DNA of 64,000 nt from Anseranas semipalmata (GCA_013399115.1 VXAA01007186.1:1-64000), one strand, 5' to 3'; positions 13,254-25,500 are shown, counted from the first letter of the stretch. Made by a program: numbers and translations. The notes: generated by a model not told the origin, from the letters alone.

Positions 13254-16200
13254 GAACTTTGCTATGCACTTCAATAACAGTCTTCTAAAATAAGATTTTT
13301 GTATAGAAAACTTTATTTATAAATATGCGTGGATCTGTGGAACTATTAATAATAATTGTAGGCAAATTTTAAACTGCATATTAAATCTGTATGATCAATA
13401 TTTGTGCTTTTTTACTGCTGAGATTACATTTTTGTACATGCTTTTACAATGTTGAAAGAACTTGGGACATTGAAACAACGTATGTATTTTGGCAATGATG
13501 TTTATTGAGCCTATTGCCTTTCACAGATCAAAAAGGAGAATTTCATAGTAATATATCAAGATAACTAGAATAGGACAGGGGATATTTGTCACTTTTTTTC
13601 TGTTGAGAAAGACACTGTATGGAATTTATTTATTTTTTAAATGGAAATGAAAATATATGTATCCATCAGCTTGTGGTGGATATGGCTGCTACTGCATCTT
13701 TGAAATATTTAGTATCTTGGAAACTAATAATAACAGAAAGGAAATAAATTCCTGAAATGTGTCATGTTAATTCATGCAATTATATCAGAAATAATTGGTA
13801 CCTTAAGTACAAGAATGTGATTTTAGGATTTGATGTTGTCTGATATTTGAGTCATAATAAAATGGGTACCAAAGAGCTGTTAATTTTGATAAGGGCAGCC
13901 GTGTTTGTATTTTTGCCAAACATACTAGCATAATATTTAATGATGTCCCTCCCGTACATACTAGAACAGAATATGAGAAAACACAGGAAAATATCACATG
14001 GCCAGTGATAGTATGTATATATATATGTTTATAATCAGAAATGACTCCATGACAATGCAAGCTGCATGGAGGATCCCATGTTCATATAGTTAACTATATA
14101 TAATAAACATGATGATCTCAGAATATGTGGTTGTTACCCTTTCATTAATGCGTAGTTAGTTAAGGACATGAGACACCAGAACCCTAAGCTTGTTGCAAGT
14201 CCGGAAAGGAATGGTGCCCTGAATGGCCCTGAAAAAAGGTAGCTTATGAGGAAAATCTAGTCTAATAGGAAGGACTGAAATACTTCTGTTGTATGCTTGT
14301 GGGAGGTGTTGGAAGTTTCTGAAGTGCATCTACACATTAATGTTTTAATGTGGATCAGAGTGTGTGTTTGGAGTGAGTTTCCTGAGCTACATGATCATCT
14401 TTTTCACACTGCTGACCAACCTGAGAGTTCATGCAGTAGATTCCTTCTGGATGACGTAGCTGGAAGAGGTGATCCAGGGGGACCGAATTAACTTTAGCAG
14501 TCAATGAGCATTGAGTCCATGGGACCAGATTGAAGGGAAAGAGAAGTTGGGATACACATAGTGCAGGCATTAGATCTATCAACACCAGTTGTTTTGCTCA
14601 ACAGATGTGCTCCTGTGGTTCACGCTACTTCCTAGCATGGAGACACCCTGGGGTATTTGTAGCTGCCTCTGGAATGATCAGCTGGTAGGCAGTGCAGGCA
14701 AACGCAGCCTGTGGTAAATGTGCCACATCAGATACTGTTGGGAATCACCCAACTACCCAATAATCTTATAATTATGCAGAATACTCACATGGACTGTCAT
14801 GTTCGGTTATAAAGTCAGATAGGTTAGCACAAAAGTAGCATGCACACACTTATGAAACTTGGAATATTACTGCTTTTTTGGTAAATCATTCATGTTTTCT
14901 CAAATACACTAAAAGAGGTCATATATACCTACATTTATATTGTGTTTTGTAAAAGTAAATATTACTTTAGAATGTATTTTGTTTCTTTTTTGTGCTAATT
15001 TCCCAGTGGGCTACCTTTGTGTCATATCCTTGAGCCAGCATATACTATTATTATCTCATTATTACATTTGTATAGCAAAAGCTACTTTATGACATGACAG
15101 AAAAGGCACATTAAGAAGCGTGTTGGAAGAGTGGGGGTTTTGAAATTGATCCTAGAAACAAATAGTCAACAAGATATCTTTTACTTTCCATATTTGTGCT
15201 ATTAGATTAGCTTTTGTTCACTTCAGCTGGGTTACTTAACCCCAGGAAATGTGTGCAGGATTTGGCCCAAAGTATATGCCTTACTGTGAGATGCTGTATT
15301 TACTTCTAGTATCTTAGTTAGGGTCAGTGTATTTAATTCCTCCTATTGCTTAGAGAAATGAAGTTTATTTCAGTCTGGTTTCTTTTATAGATTGGTAGAA
15401 ACTTCTGCTACATAGAATAAAGCCTCAGTTGAGAGCAGTCTTAGAAGTGGTAATACTGAAGTCCGTGAAACCACAAGAAGGCAGTCATAACTCACAAGTG
15501 CGATGGAGACACAAAGATTCCTGTGGCTCGTTTGTTTTTACAGCTTGTGTTTATCTAGTAGTTTTTCTATCCATTTGAGAAGGCACTACTGTAAAAAGAG
15601 AAAAGGTGTTGCATACTGGAGATGCAATGTTAATCAGAACTATATATAGTCTATATTTTCAAAGCCACTGATCTCTTGTTGTTTCATTGGTAATGACCTT
15701 TGGATTTTGATCACTGTCTTTCTAGGAACCTACTATTGATGACAGCTCTGTAAGGAATACTGGTGTGTATTACAATTTAGGTGGTGGTTGCTGATTTTAC
15801 TTAATTGTTTTTGTAATTACTCTGATGTTATTTTATTTATTTTTTCCTTGTGTTTTCCTTTTGGTGCATACGAAGTTGTGGCTTTACATATTTCAATGTA
15901 AACTTTAATGAGGATAGTCTGTAATAGAAATGAAGGTTGAAGATGAGTTTGCATGAACTGTTTGGGAAATACCAATGCTAGGTTTAGGTCAATATGGTTC
16001 TGTTCATACCCACCCATCCACAGGAGGAGCCCACCATATCATTGTGATCAGAGCTAGTGTGCTACAGGTGATGGTGGCATGAGTGTAAACCCAAAAGAAA
16101 ACCTAAGACTTTCTAAAAATAATAGTGCTACTGATACGTTGATTGAGTTATTTGTGATATGCATTTGCTGGTGTTAAATCCAGATGTTTAAAATTAGACT

Positions 16201-16935
16201 GCAGTATTAGTCAAGCTGTTACCCAAGATAATTCAATTTTGGTTTCTGTTTACAAACTGCAGTTATGTCATCAGAATCAACTGTTAGGCAGATCAGTTTT
16301 GTAACTATATCTTGCATTCGGTCAGTTCTTTAACTTAATTGCTTTGGGTTAACCAGTAACCAACATTTACTTTTCTATGGTTTAAGCATCTGTGGTATAG
16401 AAATGGATTCTGCTGAGGAAGATGTACGTTTTATTTAGTTGTGAGGGACCACGGCGACTGGTTACAGTAACAGAAGGTCTGCATGCCTTTGTTCCAAAAT
16501 GCATTCTTCAGTTCGTTTTCATTTTCAGAATGCTGTCACTTGGTTTATTTAAAAAAAAAAAAAGAGAGAGTTAAATCTGTTGTATCTACTCATAGGATGG
16601 CAGAGAAAATATATGTACATAGTTCAAGTTAATTCTCTATTTCTACACAAGTTTTTATATAAAATACTCCCATAAAGTTATCCAAGTGCCTGCTGGTAAT
16701 ACATTGAACAATGTGACTAATATCTACTAACTAGTGTTTGTTCTCTTCTTTCACATTAGAGTCCTATTAAGTGATTTTTTTGTTTGTTTGTTTGTTTTGG
16801 TAGGTCTTGTATATTTTGTTGTTTTGGCTGGTTTGGATGATCTTTATTTGGTTTTATTGTTGAAATTCTAGTTTTCATTTTTGTTAATGAGATCAAAGTC
16901 TAAGGAACATTTCTTACGCATCAGGGAAAAATGAA
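13254..16935. other. Non-coding stretch, no gene recognised
   Basis: AT-rich DNA without a supported gene. A strong acceptor at about 15725 is followed by a possible 24-nt exon (see findings). GCAGGATTTGGCCCAA near 15257 resembles part of an ancient amniote repeat. A poly-A lies at 16551-16563 and a (TGTT)n run at 16780-16798. Confidence 0.55.
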
Positions 16936-17400
16936 GGCTATTATAGAGCCCAACCTGCTGCCAGCTGCAGCGAGGGGCAGCTGCCCCTTGGGGCCAGAGA
17001 GCTGGGGGCCAAGAGTGACCCCAGCGCAGGCCGTGCCCTGTCCGAGGGGGCAGCCCCCCAGGGCCTGCACAGGGTCTGCACAGGGCGGGCGCTGCCGAGT
17101 GCTGGTGCCAGGTCCTTGGCAGCCCCAGGCACGGCAGGCGATGGGCCGGGGCCGGGAGCAGGCAGGGGCTCCAGCCTGGGGCAGAAGGCGATCGGGACAG
17201 GGCTGGGGCTGGGCATGAGGCCTCAGCACGGGGACCCAAGTCCAGCTGGGAGGCAGAGCCAGAGAGAAGCTACAGTGTACATCCAGGAGGCACAACCTAC
17301 AGCGCTGGTTTGGGGCAGGGCCGGAGGCAGGCACACCTGCAGCTTAGCACAGGCAAGGATTGAACGGGGGCTTCTGGGTGGTGAGTCAGGTCAGGGCAGT
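16936..17400. other. GC-rich block of unknown origin
   Basis: A sharply bounded GC-rich segment within AT-rich sequence, with its core at about 16951-17340. It has many runs of four or five G on the plus strand (for example 16973-17015 and 17127-17185), giving G-quadruplex potential, and scattered CpGs. Long overlapping frames on both strands (137 codons minus, 95 plus) follow from GC-rich sequence having few stop codons. They are full of Pro, Ala, Gly and Arg with no motif, so I do not call them genes. Read on the minus strand, a TATA-like CTATAATAG follows the GC-rich part at 16936-16950, an arrangement reminiscent of a retroviral LTR U3 region. A transposable element or a small GC-rich regulatory island are both possible. 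Confidence 0.5.
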
Positions 17401-17817
17401 TAAAGGCCTATTCATGACCTCAGGGCTTTGACACTTTGCACACAACATTGTAACACGTAACAAAGGGGAAAATACTAGATAAATTCCCTGGAAAATCAAA
17501 ATTGTAAACTGAAACCTAAGGATTTTCAAAAAACAACAGTGAATAAAATTGAAGATACTGCATAAATTATGCTATGACCCATTCTGATTGTTCAGTGTTG
17601 TTCTTGTCCTTCCATCTCAAAAGGGCATAAGCAGAAGTAGAAAAATTACAGAGAAGATGAACAAGAAGGCCTAAACGTATGGAATGAACCACTAGTTGCT
17701 CATCCAGTTCTTACACTTTTGTTTCAGTAACCATTTTTTTCACTCTTGGATACAAGACATTGTGCTATCTGGAATTTGGTTAGGTTCTCTATGACTATAA
17801 AATATTAAAGTATGAGC
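17401..17817. other. AT-rich spacer, nothing recognised
   Basis: 417 bases between the GC-rich block and the putative LTR. No open frame, repeat or RNA gene is apparent. Confidence 0.6.
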
Positions 17818-18401
17818 TGTTAGGTTATGTGATGAAAGTTCATCTGCACTCCCACAAAGGAGCACAGAGAGACAATGGTGGGTGGGTGGGTGTGTCCCAA
17901 ATCACACCCTGCCTGGCTACTCCCAGACACATCACAGAAGCTATCAGCCCACCAAAGGCCCGTCGTCACAAGGTCAGGGGAGGACAAAGTCCCAAAGGCA
18001 GACAGGAACCCAGATGAAGGACTCGAAGGGAGAGATGGCCTGTTTGGGCCCTCCTGGGGCTGTCTCAGGAGAGCCACAGCCCCGGTGTCCAAGCATGAGA
18101 CCCATCAAGATGAATCAATGCCAGAACACCCTTTGGACTGAGAGGTGCTGTTGCCTGGGGTATGGGACACATTATGGGATGTAGGGGAAGAGCACTTCAG
18201 GATTGCACAAGACTTACTGTGGGGAAGTAGAGAGATAAGGGGATAAAAAGGTCTGGATGTGTGTAAATAAGTGATAAGCTTGTCTGTCCATGCCCTGCTC
18301 CTAGTCAGCACAGGCTCTCCTAACTTCTCATTAAATTACTTTTTAACTCTTCCTGGGTGAGGGACTCTACTCTGTGTGTGCATGTGTTTAGGGGAGTCCG
18401 A

Positions 18402-18995
18402 GTGCCAGCAACTGGAGTCATAACAGGGCTGAGGTCCCATGTGTCCATGGTGCCAGTGACTGGAATGAGAGCAGGTGTGTGTGCCAGCAGCTGGGCTGAG
18501 ACTGCGGGCCAGAGTGCCTGTGTGCTGAGTGCCAGTGGGTGGAGAGACCCGAGCGAGTGAAACCACATGCCAGCCCCAGAGAGGGACCTTGGGTTACAGA
18601 GCCTGTGCGTCTGTGGAGCAGCAGAGGCTGGGCAGAGGCTGGGCAGAGCCCAGGTGTGCAGGTGTGTGTGTGAGTGCTTGTGAAGAGCAAGCTGGACAAG
18701 CTGGTGGGTAGGTGAAGTGGCCTGGAAGCTGGGTATAAGTGTTCCTCTCCAGGGGTGAGAGCACAAGAGAGCTGGCTACTGGGGACCAGGGAAGTCCTGG
18801 CCATCTCTGGGTGGGTCACACAGTGTCTCTAAGGGCAAGACCCCAGGGAGTTGGCTGCTGGGGACAGGGGGAGTCCCAGTCTGCTCTGTGTGTGTGTTTG
18901 TGCGCGTGTGAGATGGTCTGTACCAGCAGCTGGAGTGGGGCTGTGGTATGGGGGCTTGTTTGTCCAGGTGCCAGCAACTGGGAAAACTGGGATCC
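18402..18995 (+). repeat. Degenerate tandem array, period about 49 bp
   Basis: The motif GTGCCAGCAACTGG and its variants recur at about 18402, 18450, 18481, 18530, 18920 and 18969. Three of the spacings are 48-49 bp and one is 31. Between them, GAGCTGGCTACTGGGGAC (about 18770) and GAGTTGGCTGCTGGGGAC (about 18849) form a second pair 79 bp apart. The units are separated by CTGAG-, CCATGTGTGT- and GAGAGCAGG-like linkers. It appears to be an old minisatellite that expanded inside the putative LTR. Confidence 0.6.
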
Positions 18996-19053
18996 AGGGG
19001 TAGCTACTGGGCAGAGCAAGTGTCTGAGCCCAGCTGCTGGAGGGATCCATGTG

Positions 19054-19085
19054 GCATGTGTGTGCGTGCATGCGCGCGTGTGTAT
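19054..19085. repeat. 32-bp alternating purine-pyrimidine tract
   Basis: Strict purine-pyrimidine alternation over 32 bases, mostly GT/GC steps and including TGCGCGCGTG. This is the classical composition for Z-DNA formation. It lies in the 3' part of the putative LTR. Confidence 0.75.
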
Positions 19086-19168
19086 TCTCAGTAGCCGACC
19101 TCCATCCTGCTCAGCCAGAGAAGGGAACAAGATGAGTCCATTGGTGCTGTCCACGTTCATGTGAGTGC

Positions 19169-19196
19169 TCTGTCTGTCTGTCTGTGCTGTCTGTGT
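19169..19196. repeat. (CTGT)n simple repeat
   Basis: Four CTGT units, then GCTGTCTGTGTGGCT. It is a short imperfect tetranucleotide repeat inside the putative LTR. Confidence 0.7.
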
Positions 19197-21487
19197 GGCT
19201 GGCAATTTATACATGGTGTATACATGTGCTCCTTGTGCATGTGCCTGCTGGGAATACATTTTCAGTCTCACTTGGACCTGGGGCACAGTGACAGCAGCAT
19301 TGCCTCTCTTGGGCTGTTGGATCTGGCCTAATATTTTCCCCTAGTATAAATCTCAGTCTTGTTTTGTCATCTGACTTATTTCCTGCTCAAAAAACACTTT
19401 TGCAAAGTTGTTTGAATGACTTTATATATATATGTAGTTGAAAAGCTTAGGTAAGTGGAGGATGGTGTTTGAATGGCAATCTCTGGAAGTCCCTTTCTCT
19501 TCTTCTCGCTGCGTTTAGGATTACACTCTCTAGCATTCCAAATTTAGTGGGGAGACAACAGACCGACAGTTTGGAATGTTCATGACATCTATTTTAGGAA
19601 AATTACTTTAGATATAATTACTTTAGAATATAAATTCAGTAGGGAAAAGTCCGATCATACTTTGGAAATACTGGTTTCTGCTCATTGGTTAAGAAACTTA
19701 CAATCAAAATGTGAATGCGTGCTGTGGGATCCTCAAATAAATTGTGTGAACATTATTCAGGTTTTGAAATGCTTGCTTTTTCTGCCATATATGACAGAAT
19801 TTGGTATTACCTGGAGCTTCATAGTAGTAGCTAGAGTTGTCACATAGCTTAATATAGCTTAGAGGTGATAAAAGTGTAACTAACCAAAGTCCGATCATTT
19901 TCAGTCAGGATGGAATGAAGTATCTTAATTAAATGATTTTAATGTAAACAGCTGCTGTACATGCAAACACCATGCCTGTTTATCTAAGTGCAAGAAATGG
20001 TCCTGCTCAGTAATATTCACCTTATGCTTTTTTGATTCTTGCTGTATACAATTTCATTCCTTATTAGAACCATTATAGGGCAACAGAAATTCCTTATTAA
20101 GGATTTATTTTTTCCTTAAGACATAATTTATCATGAAATAAGAAACCTTCTAAAAGGAACAAAATGTATGCATTTCAATTGTTTGTATGTCATAGGATCA
20201 TAGAACCTATCTTCCCTGGATGGAAGCCAAGGAACCAGAATATTTCTGGGATTCTGTTGTGTTTTATGGATGGTATCATCTAATACTAATCCTTTTCTCT
20301 CCATGGCTTCTCCAGTGGATGATCTTCAAGCTTGCCTTACAGTGGACAAATACGTAGAAGTGAAGACACTAAAAACGTATTTACATAATTTTTCCTTTGA
20401 GCAGCAGTCTTGCTTCCCAGGAGTGGACCTCATCATTGGACTTTATGACCTTGCTCATTCACTTATTTCTACAGAGTGGTTCAGTTTCTCTGGCCAGGTT
20501 TCAGTCTTACCTCTACCATATTGTTTAAAAAGTAATTTGAAAGGGCATAAGTGCTTAAGTGCTTAAATTTGCTCTGGCTTGGTGACTTCGGTGGCAAGTG
20601 TTCTAGCTGTTGCATAAGAGTATCCTCTTTTCATTTTTCAGCCATGTTCTCAAATAAAAATGTGAGCCAGTTATTTATATGCAAAACGATAACTAAAATA
20701 CCAGAGCCCAGGAGAGGTGTGTGAGACTGTGGTTCCCCTTTTCACATATCTGCCTCAAGTTCATGTTTATGCTCAGGAGAAAGGCTTTGAGAAACAACGT
20801 TTTCTTTGGCATTTCCTATCTTCTGGGTTTGGTATCTCTCCCCACTAAGTGTTCAGGCTTTTTTGAAATTCATTCCTAGGTGCATGCTTTGGTATTTGGG
20901 AAATGAAAAGCCTCATTTGAATTTGTTAATTCCATTCTGCACCTTCATTCCACACATCAGAGTTGAGCCTAGGAACACACAGCACTGCCATAGATAAGTC
21001 CCTATATTAATTTGTGTCTTAGTGAGAATGCAGGCAGGAAATTTATGTCAGGCACAGTGTAAGTGATATTTTAACATAACATATAACTTCATGCTGTTGA
21101 GATTTTTGAAAGGCTAAGGAAAATGTTGGGAACCTGTCTCTTTAAATTCATCACTGCAGCAGCTATTGATTTCTCTGCTCAAATGCTCTGTTTCACATCA
21201 GTGGGAAACTGTCATTTGAAGGGCTTATTTTTCCGCTTTTTTGTCATTCTGAAAGAATCAGGGACATCGTCAGGAGAAGTCACTTCTGAGTGATAGCAGT
21301 TTCACTCAAAAGTGCATTGAAGATTGGGCAGGGGAGAAGAGGCTTCCAAAACTGATAACAGGGATACAGATATTGTCGTAGAGGATTAAATGGCTACTTC
21401 ATTTTTCAGAAATGATCTCCGGCACTTCAAAAGAAGGGTTATATCTCCTAACAGATAATTATGGTCAAAGATGCAAATGAAGGAAAT

Positions 21488-21535
21488 TCTTTTTTTTCTT
21501 TTCTTTTTTTTCCTTTTTTTTTTTTTTTTTCTCCT
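21488..21535. repeat. Long T/C-rich tract
   Basis: 48 bases of almost pure T with occasional C. This polypyrimidine tract is either a decayed poly-A tail on the minus strand or a simple expansion. Confidence 0.8.
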
Positions 21536-21771
21536 TTGCCTTTGCTCCAATGAAAGGCTAGTTTTGAATTGCTTGTGAAGGTTATTAAATTTCTTCCCTG
21601 GGGCAGACTGTAGATAGATGAAGATTGATTCTTCATTTTCTCTTTACATGTAGTTTTATCTTACAAGACGCTGCACAACTTTACTTTTTTCCAGACATGA
21701 GAGGGTACAGAACACAGAGGTTTCTATCTTAACTGTTCAGGCCCAAGGACATTTGTTGTTTACTAGAGGAA

Positions 21772-21795
21772 AGCAAGCATGCGCATATGCTTGCT
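21772..21795. repeat. Perfect 9-bp-stem inverted repeat
   Basis: AGCAAGCAT and ATGCTTGCT are exact reverse complements separated by GCGCAT. The centre also contains the 8-bp palindrome ATGCGCAT, so two symmetric structures overlap. No mobile element boundary is evident. Confidence 0.7.
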
Positions 21796-21852
21796 GAAGC
21801 GAAGCCCAGTAAGACTGATTAGAGATGCCAATTAATCAGTTTCATTGCAACT

Positions 21853-22538
21853 AGAATCATAGAGTCATTTAGGTTGGAAAAGACCATAAAGATCATCAAG
21901 TCCAACCATCAACATGACCTACTGAGTCCCATCACTAAAGCAGGTCCCTTAGTGCCATGTTCACATGTCTCTTAAAAACTTGCAGGGATGGTGACTCCAC
22001 CACTTCCCTGGACAGCTTGACCACCCTCGCCATGAAGAAATTCTTACTAATGTCCAATCTAAACCTCCCCTGGCACAACTTGAGGCTATTTCCTCGCATC
22101 CTATTGCTTTTCACCTGAGAAAAGAGACTGACGCCTTGCTACAACCTCCTTTCAGGTAGTTGTAGAGAGCTACGAGGTCTCCCCTCAGCCTCCTTTTCTC
22201 CAGACTAAACAACCCCAGTTCCTCCAGCCGCTCCTCATATGTCTTGTTTTCTGGTCCATTCACCAGTTTCGTTGCTCATCTCTCAGCATGTTCCAGCAAC
22301 TCAACCTTCTTCCTGTAGTGAGGGGCCCAAAACTGAACACGGTACTCGAGGTGCGGCCTCACCAGAGCCAAGTACAGGGGACAGTCACTTCGCTAGTACT
22401 GCTGGCCCTACTTTCTGATACCAGCCAGGATGCTGTTGGCCTTCTTGCCCACCTGGGCACACTGCTGGCTGTTGTCCAGCACCCCCAGGTCCTTTTCTGC
22501 TGGGCAACTTCCCAGCCACTCTTCTCCAAGCCCAGTTT
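21853..22538 (-). mobile_element. CR1 LINE, 5'-truncated, ORF2 3' part and 3' UTR
   Basis: A minus-strand copy of about 690 bp. The 3' end at the left has the AGAATCATAGAGTCAT tail followed by TTAGGTTGGAAAAGACC. Reverse complements of the ORF2 C-terminal region follow: the ACTTCCCTGGACAG segment, CTCCCCTCAGCCTCCTTTTC near 22180, GAGGGGCCCAAAACTGAACA near 22320 and CACCTGGGCACACTGCTGGC near 22450. Homology ends near 22536. Compared with the copy at 62.7 kb, about 19 bp is deleted beside the CTGCTGGCTGTTGTCCAGC segment (22460s). The reading frame is broken. It belongs to the same broad subfamily as the copies at 47.3 and 47.6 kb. Confidence 0.95.
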
Positions 22539-25500
22539 GCCCAGTTGAGCACAGCTTCTTCTCTTTACCATACAAATGACAAGAAAGAAAAACATGACAG
22601 ACAGAAAAAGTCGTATTTAACTCTTTCCCAAGGCCATTTCTGCATGGTGGCAGTAAGCCACAGCTAGAGACAAAGTCAAAATTCTCATTGGCATAAGTCA
22701 GGTCGGGACTGAGTTGAAGAAAAACAGATGTGAGGGAACGGAGTATGTAATGTGGGAGGATGTAAAATGCTCCAGATAGAACACAAGATTTCTGATACTT
22801 TGAAATTACAGTTTCTGCCAGGTACACTGGATTAAAAACAAGAAAAAAAAATCACAGATGAACATTTGTGTAACTTAGGTTAACCATTTGCTAAGATGGA
22901 GAATGGAGAAGTGTTCGTTTAGCATTCTTGCTTCCTCTGATGCCCTAGTGTTCAAAGCAAGCCTATAGAATTTGTGTTCATCTTTTACAGTGAAAGATCA
23001 TTCATGTCATGTTAGTTTGTATGAAGTTGAAGTTGCTAAACAGTACTTTTATGTTTTGCTAAACTTACTTTTTAATTCAAGTCATAATAGTTTTCAGTGG
23101 AAAAATGAAAACATTTGTAGACACTAAACATTATGAAGAAGGAGAGCCACACACCTGGACATTTACTGCACTGTTGTCTCAAGTAACAGATATAATTCGA
23201 AAGCAGGAGTGCTTTTTCTAGTTCAGTGGAAGGCAGCAGCATAAGTGAAATAAAGTGGCGAGCTGCTCCTAATCTGTTATTGCAATCAGCTACCTCTGTC
23301 ACTTTTTATATGAAGAAGAAAGGGGGGATAAATTGGAAGTAGCACATAAAGTATTGTTTTAACATTACTGTTGGCTAGATCTGTAAATGGAGATAATAAA
23401 TCCTCATATGGCATTGAAGATAATACTGAAGTATTCCCACTAGCATATGTTATTTACGGCTGTTCTAAAGTTTTATTTCTTCTGTTTATGTCTCTCTCTA
23501 TTTGAAGGGGTTGGACCTGACATGTTGCTCATAGCTAGCTATTCTTATGCTAACAAATTTCAATTTTAGCTAAATTCTACACTAATGTCAGATAAAAGTG
23601 GTATTATAAAATCAAATAAGGATTGCATAGTGACCTGCTGGGAAAATAAAACAAATGTTCATAAAATATTGAAATTAAATTGTATGAACCAAAATTTTAA
23701 AATTACTCTCAAATGAGTTTAGAAGTGGAAGGAGTGGCTATGTCTTTACATTTATTATCCCCAGAATTCCTTAGTTAATAGAGGAATAGACATTTTTAGC
23801 ATTACAGCTAATACGAAAAAAATGGCATATATAGAAGTTCCTGAAATCCAGTTTGAAAGTTGAAGTGAAAACAGAAGTATAATTTGCATTGGTTTGGTTC
23901 TTAAGGTACAAGAGTAACATGTAAGTTCAATGCTTTGTTTCCATTCCTGAACTTCACAATGTGTCTGACCCAAATCTGTGTTATTGACTTCTCACCAAAT
24001 TCAAAACATGCTTAATGTTCAAAATGCAGAAGACACTGATTTATCTTGCATGGCTGGAACACCCAAGTTTGTAGCCTAATTACCTTTTCCTCCCTCATTT
24101 GTGTTTCCTGCTAACCAAAGCGTAGAGAAAAATTTGGAAGGTGATTCTGAATTGCCCTCAGAAGTGACTCACTATTGGTATTTTTAGGGAACTGTCTTTA
24201 GTGAGTGGTGCTTGTATCTTTAAGTGCAAGAAAGAGATGCCCTCAGTTAGGTGACTGATCTAACCAAATGTTGTTTCTCCCTCTGACCTCAGAGTAGATC
24301 TGTTTTTTTGTGTGTGTTTTTGTTTGTGATTTTTTTGATTTTTTTTTTTTGTTTGTTTTGTGTTTTAATTCAGTTGGTCCAGCAATGAATAGAAGAGTGT
24401 GCTTAGCTTAAAGCACAAGCAGCAATGATATCCTGTTCATATCTTTTCTGTTCTTTGCTGTATGAGGGCTTTATCTTCCACAAACTAGCGGATGGGACCA
24501 TGTGAGTCAAAATCCATGCTGTTTTTGTCCTTATAGTTGCTGTGCTTTCTGGTCCTTTTGGTGTACAGGGATTCTGGTTCTTTTTACTAATTTTTGTGTT
24601 GGGGCCAAGCTCCTGGGACAGCTGGAAAGATTTTTGGAATGACTTGAACAACCTTGGGAGTTTGTGTGAAGGCATAGCTATGTACATATATATATATGAA
24701 GACATGCACAAACACGATCTCCTCAAACATCAGCTAAGATGGAGCTGTCTCCAAACCATAGGCTTCATCACTGTGGCAGCATGCCAGTGTTTTCAATCTC
24801 ATATGCCTTGCTGAGAAGAGAACTGCTGTGCTGAGAGACTGGTCTAGTTGGCTTGAGTATAGTGCCTGCTGATGTATCTATTTCTGCCTCTGGATTATAG
24901 CTATTGTACATCCAGAGAATAATTTTGTCTTGTGTTTAAAAACACACAGATAAAAGTTACGTATCTATAGTTTCCCATAATTTTCTCTCTCATAATTTTT
25001 TCTCTCATAATTTTGACCCTTTAGAAGCAGCTGTAGTAGAAGAGCAGGTTGCTGATTGTCCCCATGCCAGTTTCATATTTATCTTTCTGTTTTCATCATA
25101 TTCCCATTTCTTTTAGCTTAAAAATTATTTTGCATGTGATACTGTATTGGTTGTTTTGCTGCAGTCAAGATAAATGAGAGCTACAGTGTTTCCTGATCTG
25201 GGAAATGTGTTCACTTATCAAAAATGTAAAACAAAACTGGCATGGTTCACTTTTGTTAAACTCATGTCACATTTCATCCAATTTTCTATTTACTTCAAGG
25301 CTGTTCATTCTCTTTCCTTGTTAATTTATTTTAAGTATTGTGTAATATTGAAATGCGACTAATGGGCTTTCAGTTCAAGAACCACTACCCATCCATATCA
25401 ATTTCTTAAATACAGGTGTTACCTTTGTTTTCTTGCTGGTAAATCCAGATAGGAAGTGTTAGCAAACGTAGACTAAAAGGAGACTTCAGTCAGTTTTCCA

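Larger units (their letters stand above)
17818..19333 (+). mobile_element. Putative solo LTR of an endogenous retrovirus
   Basis: A moderately GC-rich unit of about 1.5 kb. It begins TGTTAGG at 17818 and can be read to end CCTAATA at 19327-19333, one mismatch from the inverted complement of its start, as expected for LTR termini. Inside it, in plus-strand order, are a TATA-like GGGGATAAAAAGG near 18240, ATTAAA near 18332 as a possible polyadenylation signal, and a long 3' part with degenerate tandem repeats (18402-18995) and GT-rich tracts. No primer-binding site, gag, pol or env remnant follows, so if it is retroviral it is a solo LTR. No matching 5-bp target duplication is visible (TGAGC left, TTTTC right), which lowers certainty about the ends. 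The alternative is an unrelated GC-rich minisatellite region. I infer an ERVL- or ERVK-like avian LTR but cannot name the family. Confidence 0.5.
19334..21852. other. Non-coding stretch, no gene recognised
   Basis: AT-rich sequence without a supported gene. A long T/C-rich tract lies at 21488-21535 and a perfect inverted repeat at 21772-21795. GGATCATAGAACC near 20196 superficially resembles a CR1 tail but has no CR1 body. Confidence 0.55.

Noticed and set aside
16868..17334. Overlapping minus-strand frames of 123, 137 and 91 codons in the GC-rich block
   Set aside because: Stops are rare in GC-rich sequence, so several frames open together. All are low-complexity Pro/Ala/Gly/Arg-rich with no motif.
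18320..19286. Frames of 133-156 codons on both strands in the putative LTR
   Set aside because: They overlap in opposite directions and follow the tandem-repeat composition (His/Thr-rich from GT/CA repeats). They do not look like genes.
20195..20260. GGATCATAGAACC resembling a minus-strand CR1 tail
   Set aside because: No recognisable CR1 body follows. The match is limited to one octamer-like word.
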